The translations under genes and the position numbers were made by a program. A stretch of DNA of 8,246 nucleotides. Source: DATBLE01 sp046734415 (GTDB lineage: Bacteria; Actinomycetota; Thermoleophilia; Gaiellales; Gaiellaceae). The stretch's first letter is position 1. Every line of letters begins with the position of its first letter. The notes beneath the pieces are model-generated. The model was not told the origin of the DNA. It saw only the letters and a program-made list of their open reading frames with translations, and did not search any database. The stretch covers positions 1-8,246 of the forward strand of contig JBKPRD010000227.1 of NCBI GenBank assembly GCA_046734415.1, given 5' to 3'. This document shows positions 6,414-8,246 of this stretch, in pieces.

Positions 6414-7220
6414 GTGCTCGACGAGGTCCAGCAGCGAGTGCTCGACTCGATGCGGGCGGAAGGGATCGCGCTCGTCTCCTTCCACGAGCTCTTCGGCGAC
6501 GAGCGGACGTGGGACGAGCTCCGGCGCGACATCGGCGAGTTCACGGCCCACACCGAGGCGAATCTCGCGGAGCTGCAGGCGCAGCAGAAGAAGAAGTCGT
6601 ACCTGATCAGGCGCTTCCTGAAGAGCGGGCGGCCGTTCGCGCTCGACGACCCATGGCTTCGGCTCGGCCTGTCGAGCCGGATCCTGGACGTCGTCAACGC
6701 CTACCGCGGCGAGCGCACGCTGCTGGTCGACGTCGACAACTGGTACACGATCCCCGACTCGGAGGGCGAGGACCGGATCGCGTCGCAGCGCTGGCACCGC
6801 GACCCGTGGGACAACCACATCGTCAAGGTCTTCACCTACTTCTCGGACGTCGACGAGGACGACGGGCCCTTCGAGTACCTGCGCGGGACGCCGGCCGGCG
6901 GGCGCAACTCGCACCTGTGGCCGTGGGAAGGCGACGACGTCTACGGCAAGCACGGTCTCTACCCCCCGCAGGACGAGTTCGAGCAGAAGGCGCCGGCCGA
7001 GGACATCCTCACCGCGACGGGGCCGGCCGGGACGATGCTCTTCGCGGACACGAGCGGCTTCCACCGCGGAGGCTGGAAGTGCACGAAGCCGCGGATCCTC
7101 GCCTACTGCTCTTACGTCTCGACCAACTTCAGGCTCGAGCCCCGCTTCGAGATCGACTGGTCGGCCGGCAACGGGCTCTCGCCGGAGGCCGAGTTCGCGG
7201 TTTCCTGGTCGCGCGGCTGA
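6414..7220 (+). CDS. Phytanoyl-CoA dioxygenase-family Fe(II)/2-oxoglutarate oxygenase
   Basis: The 268-residue protein carries the double-stranded beta-helix signature of PhyH-type oxygenases. H128-x-D130 lies in QRWHRDPWDNH, the distal H217 in ADTSGFHRGG, and R227 in KPRILAYCSY sits ten residues later, where the 2-oxoglutarate-binding arginine is expected. Supporting strands are KVFTYFSDVDEDDGPFEYLRGT (138-159) and GPAGTMLFADTSG (203-215). All metal and co-substrate residues that can be judged by eye are present, so it should be catalytically competent. The reaction is hydroxylation or a related oxidation coupled to 2-oxoglutarate decarboxylation. The substrate cannot be read from sequence; members act on lipids, amino acids, natural products and sugars. 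The N-terminal 70 residues are helical and charged (LQAQQKKKSY at 54-63) and could dock a partner. No signal or membrane segment is present. It is the last gene of the three-gene cluster. Confidence 0.85.
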   Translation: MLDEVQQRVLDSMRAEGIALVSFHELFGDERTWDELRRDIGEFTAHTEANLAELQAQQKKKSYLIRRFLKSGRPFALDDPWLRLGLSSRILDVVNAYRGERTLLVDVDNWYTIPDSEGEDRIASQRWHRDPWDNHIVKVFTYFSDVDEDDGPFEYLRGTPAGGRNSHLWPWEGDDVYGKHGLYPPQDEFEQKAPAEDILTATGPAGTMLFADTSGFHRGGWKCTKPRILAYCSYVSTNFRLEPRFEIDWSAGNGLSPEAEFAVSWSRG

Positions 7221-7260
7221 GAGCGCTGGAGACGGACTCGTCGTTGATATCGAGGTACGC

Positions 7261-7299
7261 CCGCCGCTCCTCGGCACCGTTCTCGTTGCCGCGCGGCGG
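7261..7299 (+). terminator. Two-part hairpin after the oxygenase gene
   Basis: An outer 7-bp stem (7261-7267 with 7293-7299) and an inner 5-bp stem (7272-7276 with 7287-7291) lie 40 bases past the oxygenase stop. No T-run follows. It is the best terminator candidate for the three-gene cluster in the 224-base gap before the next gene, which otherwise shows nothing recognisable. Confidence 0.35.
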
Positions 7300-7444
7300 A
7301 CGCACTCGGCGCAGACGATCTGCTCATCGTGCCATGGCTCACAGGGTTCAAGTGTGCGATCCTGCGAGCGTCGGCGTCCAGCCGGTGGCGACAGATCCCG
7401 GCGGGCACGGCAGGATTAGCCTGCTCGAAGCTCAGCCCACCGCA

Positions 7445-7816
7445 TCACGCGGCGCCGCCGCGTTGTGAGGCGCTCTTTCGGTCGAGGTACTGGAGGAGCT
7501 CGTGGGCTGCGAGCTCGATCTCCTTGTGCCGCCACTCCGCAGCACGGTAGTGGCAGGCGATCAGCCCCATCCGGTGCAGACGGCGGAAGTCACCGTAGAC
7601 AAACGCGTAGCGCCCCTTCGTCTCCTCGGCTGCGCCCACGGTGAGGCCGAGATGCCAGTCGGCGTACTCCTGCCAGGAATGCGTCTTCAGGAACGCATTC
7701 TGGTCCCGCGCGCGCGGCTGCACGTCCTGCCAGCGCGAGCGGAGCACGTACTGGCGTGCGTCGATCAACTGCTTCGCGTGCCTGATTGCGTCTTGGTTCA
7801 CCGTATAGGCGGGCAC
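7445..7816 (-). CDS. Conserved-hypothetical-type small protein, 123 residues
   Basis: The sequence reads like a small conserved actinobacterial protein of unknown function that I remember only as an unnamed family. It opens MPAYTVNQDAIRHAKQLIDARQYVL, continues with NAFLKTHSWQEYADWHLGLT (40-59) and ETKGRYAFVYGDFRRLHRMGLIACHYRAAEW (65-95), and ends in an amphipathic helix with HKEIELAAHELLQYL (97-111). It is rich in Trp, His and Tyr, mostly helical, and has no signal peptide or membrane segment. The HWxxY/WHLGL and FVYGDFRR segments are the most distinctive and probably form its core. The GTG at 7816 is chosen because it gives the VNQD opening remembered for the family. The upstream ribosome binding site is poor, so a slightly longer N-terminus is possible. 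It points against the neighbouring operon and is probably transcribed alone. I do not assign a function. Confidence 0.8.
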   Translation of the reverse strand: MPAYTVNQDAIRHAKQLIDARQYVLRSRWQDVQPRARDQNAFLKTHSWQEYADWHLGLTVGAAEETKGRYAFVYGDFRRLHRMGLIACHYRAAEWRHKEIELAAHELLQYLDRKSASQRGGAA

Positions 7817-8108
7817 GCGCGCATTCTTGCCGAACTGCGCTTCAGCGACACGCGACGGTGAGCCGCTTGACGATGTGGGATGCGGCTGCGCTTGGCAGCT
7901 GGCGAGTGCCCGCCCGCGGTTCTAGACGGACGACGCCATGATTGGGTGCGATCAGTCAAACCTTTGCCGACTTCTCGTGCTGCCATCTCTGCGATCACGA
8001 CGTTGCCGCGCTCGACTGCCCTTTGAAGATCGCTCGAGGATGCACCCGCGCCGCCAACAGCCCTCCAGATGGGCCGGTCGGCTGCCTAGCCCTAGCGCCC
8101 GTTGGCGA
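7817..8108. other. Intergenic spacer of 292 bases
   Basis: No credible gene on either strand. One inverted repeat pairs 8052-8058 (CGCCAAC) with 8101-8107 (GTTGGCG), directly after the stop of the edge gene on the minus strand. With a 42-base loop it is a weak terminator candidate at best. Confidence 0.4.
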
Positions 8109-8246
8109 TCAAATGTACTCGTCGGCCACGTCGACGAGCCGCCGTTCCGCTTGGAGGGAGTTCTTGGCGTACAGCGCCTGCGCCGGACTGAGCGAACCAC
8201 TGTCGAGCGCCTCTTGGAACGCTGCGTGTATCTCGCTGGCATTGCG
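8109..8246 (-). CDS. C-terminal 45 codons of a gene cut by the window edge
   Basis: Reading the minus strand from the last base gives an open frame of 45 codons ending in TGA (8109-8111). It has natural-looking composition: it begins RNASEIHAAFQEALDSGS, continues LSPAQALYAKNSLQAERRL and ends VDVADEYI. Third positions are mostly G or C and the residues alternate as in two amphipathic helices, unlike the arginine/serine-rich shadow frames over the same bases. The start lies beyond the window, so length and family are unknown. The helical, charged ending resembles many protein C-termini and I do not assign a function. Confidence 0.65.
   Translation of the reverse strand, partial: RNASEIHAAFQEALDSGSLSPAQALYAKNSLQAERRLVDVADEYI

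Noticed and set aside
6327..7277. A 316-residue minus-strand frame opposite the oxygenase gene
   Set aside because: Low-complexity Arg/Val/Glu composition typical of an antisense shadow. The plus frame carries a complete iron-binding motif set.
7325..7375. GGTTCAAGT at about 7345, like a tRNA T-loop
   Set aside because: The flanking bases do not pair to form a T-stem, and no acceptor, D or anticodon stem could be placed around it.
7447..7463. Seven-pair palindrome ACGCGGC/GCCGCGT at the end of the 123-residue gene
   Set aside because: It lies inside the last codons and the stop, and can be explained by Gly/Ala codons in GC-rich DNA.
6509..7468. A 319-residue plus-strand frame overlapping the oxygenase gene and the following spacer
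   Set aside because: Arginine/alanine/proline-rich out-of-frame shadow with no motifs and no ribosome binding site.
7952..8242. A 96-residue minus-strand frame at the right edge
   Set aside because: Arginine/serine-rich, and it overlaps the more protein-like frame that is open to the window edge (8109-8246).
1..8246. CRISPR array, insertion sequence, phage or defence island, toxin-antitoxin pair
   Set aside because: No regularly spaced direct repeats, no transposase or integrase motif, no terminal inverted repeats with target duplications, and no defence-type domains were seen.

Overview
The window is GC-rich bacterial chromosome. Four of its seven complete genes have GTG as the best-supported start, third codon positions are strongly G/C, and Shine-Dalgarno sites are clear. 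The protein set includes a DUF899 protein close in wording to actinobacterial members, a short RodZ-like protein and secreted beta-propellers. This suggests a soil-type actinobacterium, possibly a Thermoleophilia/Gaiellales-like lineage. That placement is inferred from style and remembered families, not from a marker gene.

Layout. Positions 1-522 hold no convincing gene, only a strong UUCG-capped hairpin and a possible decayed fragment on the minus strand. From 523 to 2433 (+) lies a secreted Asp-box (BNR/sialidase-like) beta-propeller with 12 cysteines. It converges on a secreted PD40/TolB-like beta-propeller at 2717-3655 (-). The 283-base gap between their stops carries three GC-rich hairpins, best read as terminators. 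A 427-base spacer follows, with two inverted repeats but no gene, and then a DUF899 thioredoxin-like gene with a CPSC motif (4083-4817, +).

After another spacer with an unusually long imperfect hairpin (5013-5056) comes a tight three-gene plus-strand cluster. It consists of a RodZ-like membrane protein (HTH, one transmembrane helix, DUF4115-like C-terminus; 5096-5818), an unrecognised coiled-coil protein with a PRC-barrel-like C-terminal half (5825-6400), and a phytanoyl-CoA dioxygenase-family Fe(II)/2-oxoglutarate oxygenase (6414-7220). The gaps are 6 and 13 bases, and the Shine-Dalgarno site of the third gene overlaps the stop of the second, so co-transcription is likely.

On the right, a 123-residue conserved-hypothetical-type gene (7445-7816, -) and the last 45 codons of a minus-strand gene running off the window edge (8109-8246) close the window.

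There is no CRISPR array, no recognisable insertion sequence, no tRNA or rRNA, and no defence or mobile module. The element most worth following is the three-gene cluster with its upstream hairpin: a membrane-anchored RodZ-like protein with no visible cell-shape genes beside it, next to a non-haem iron oxygenase of unknown substrate. Nothing in the window proves a new system.
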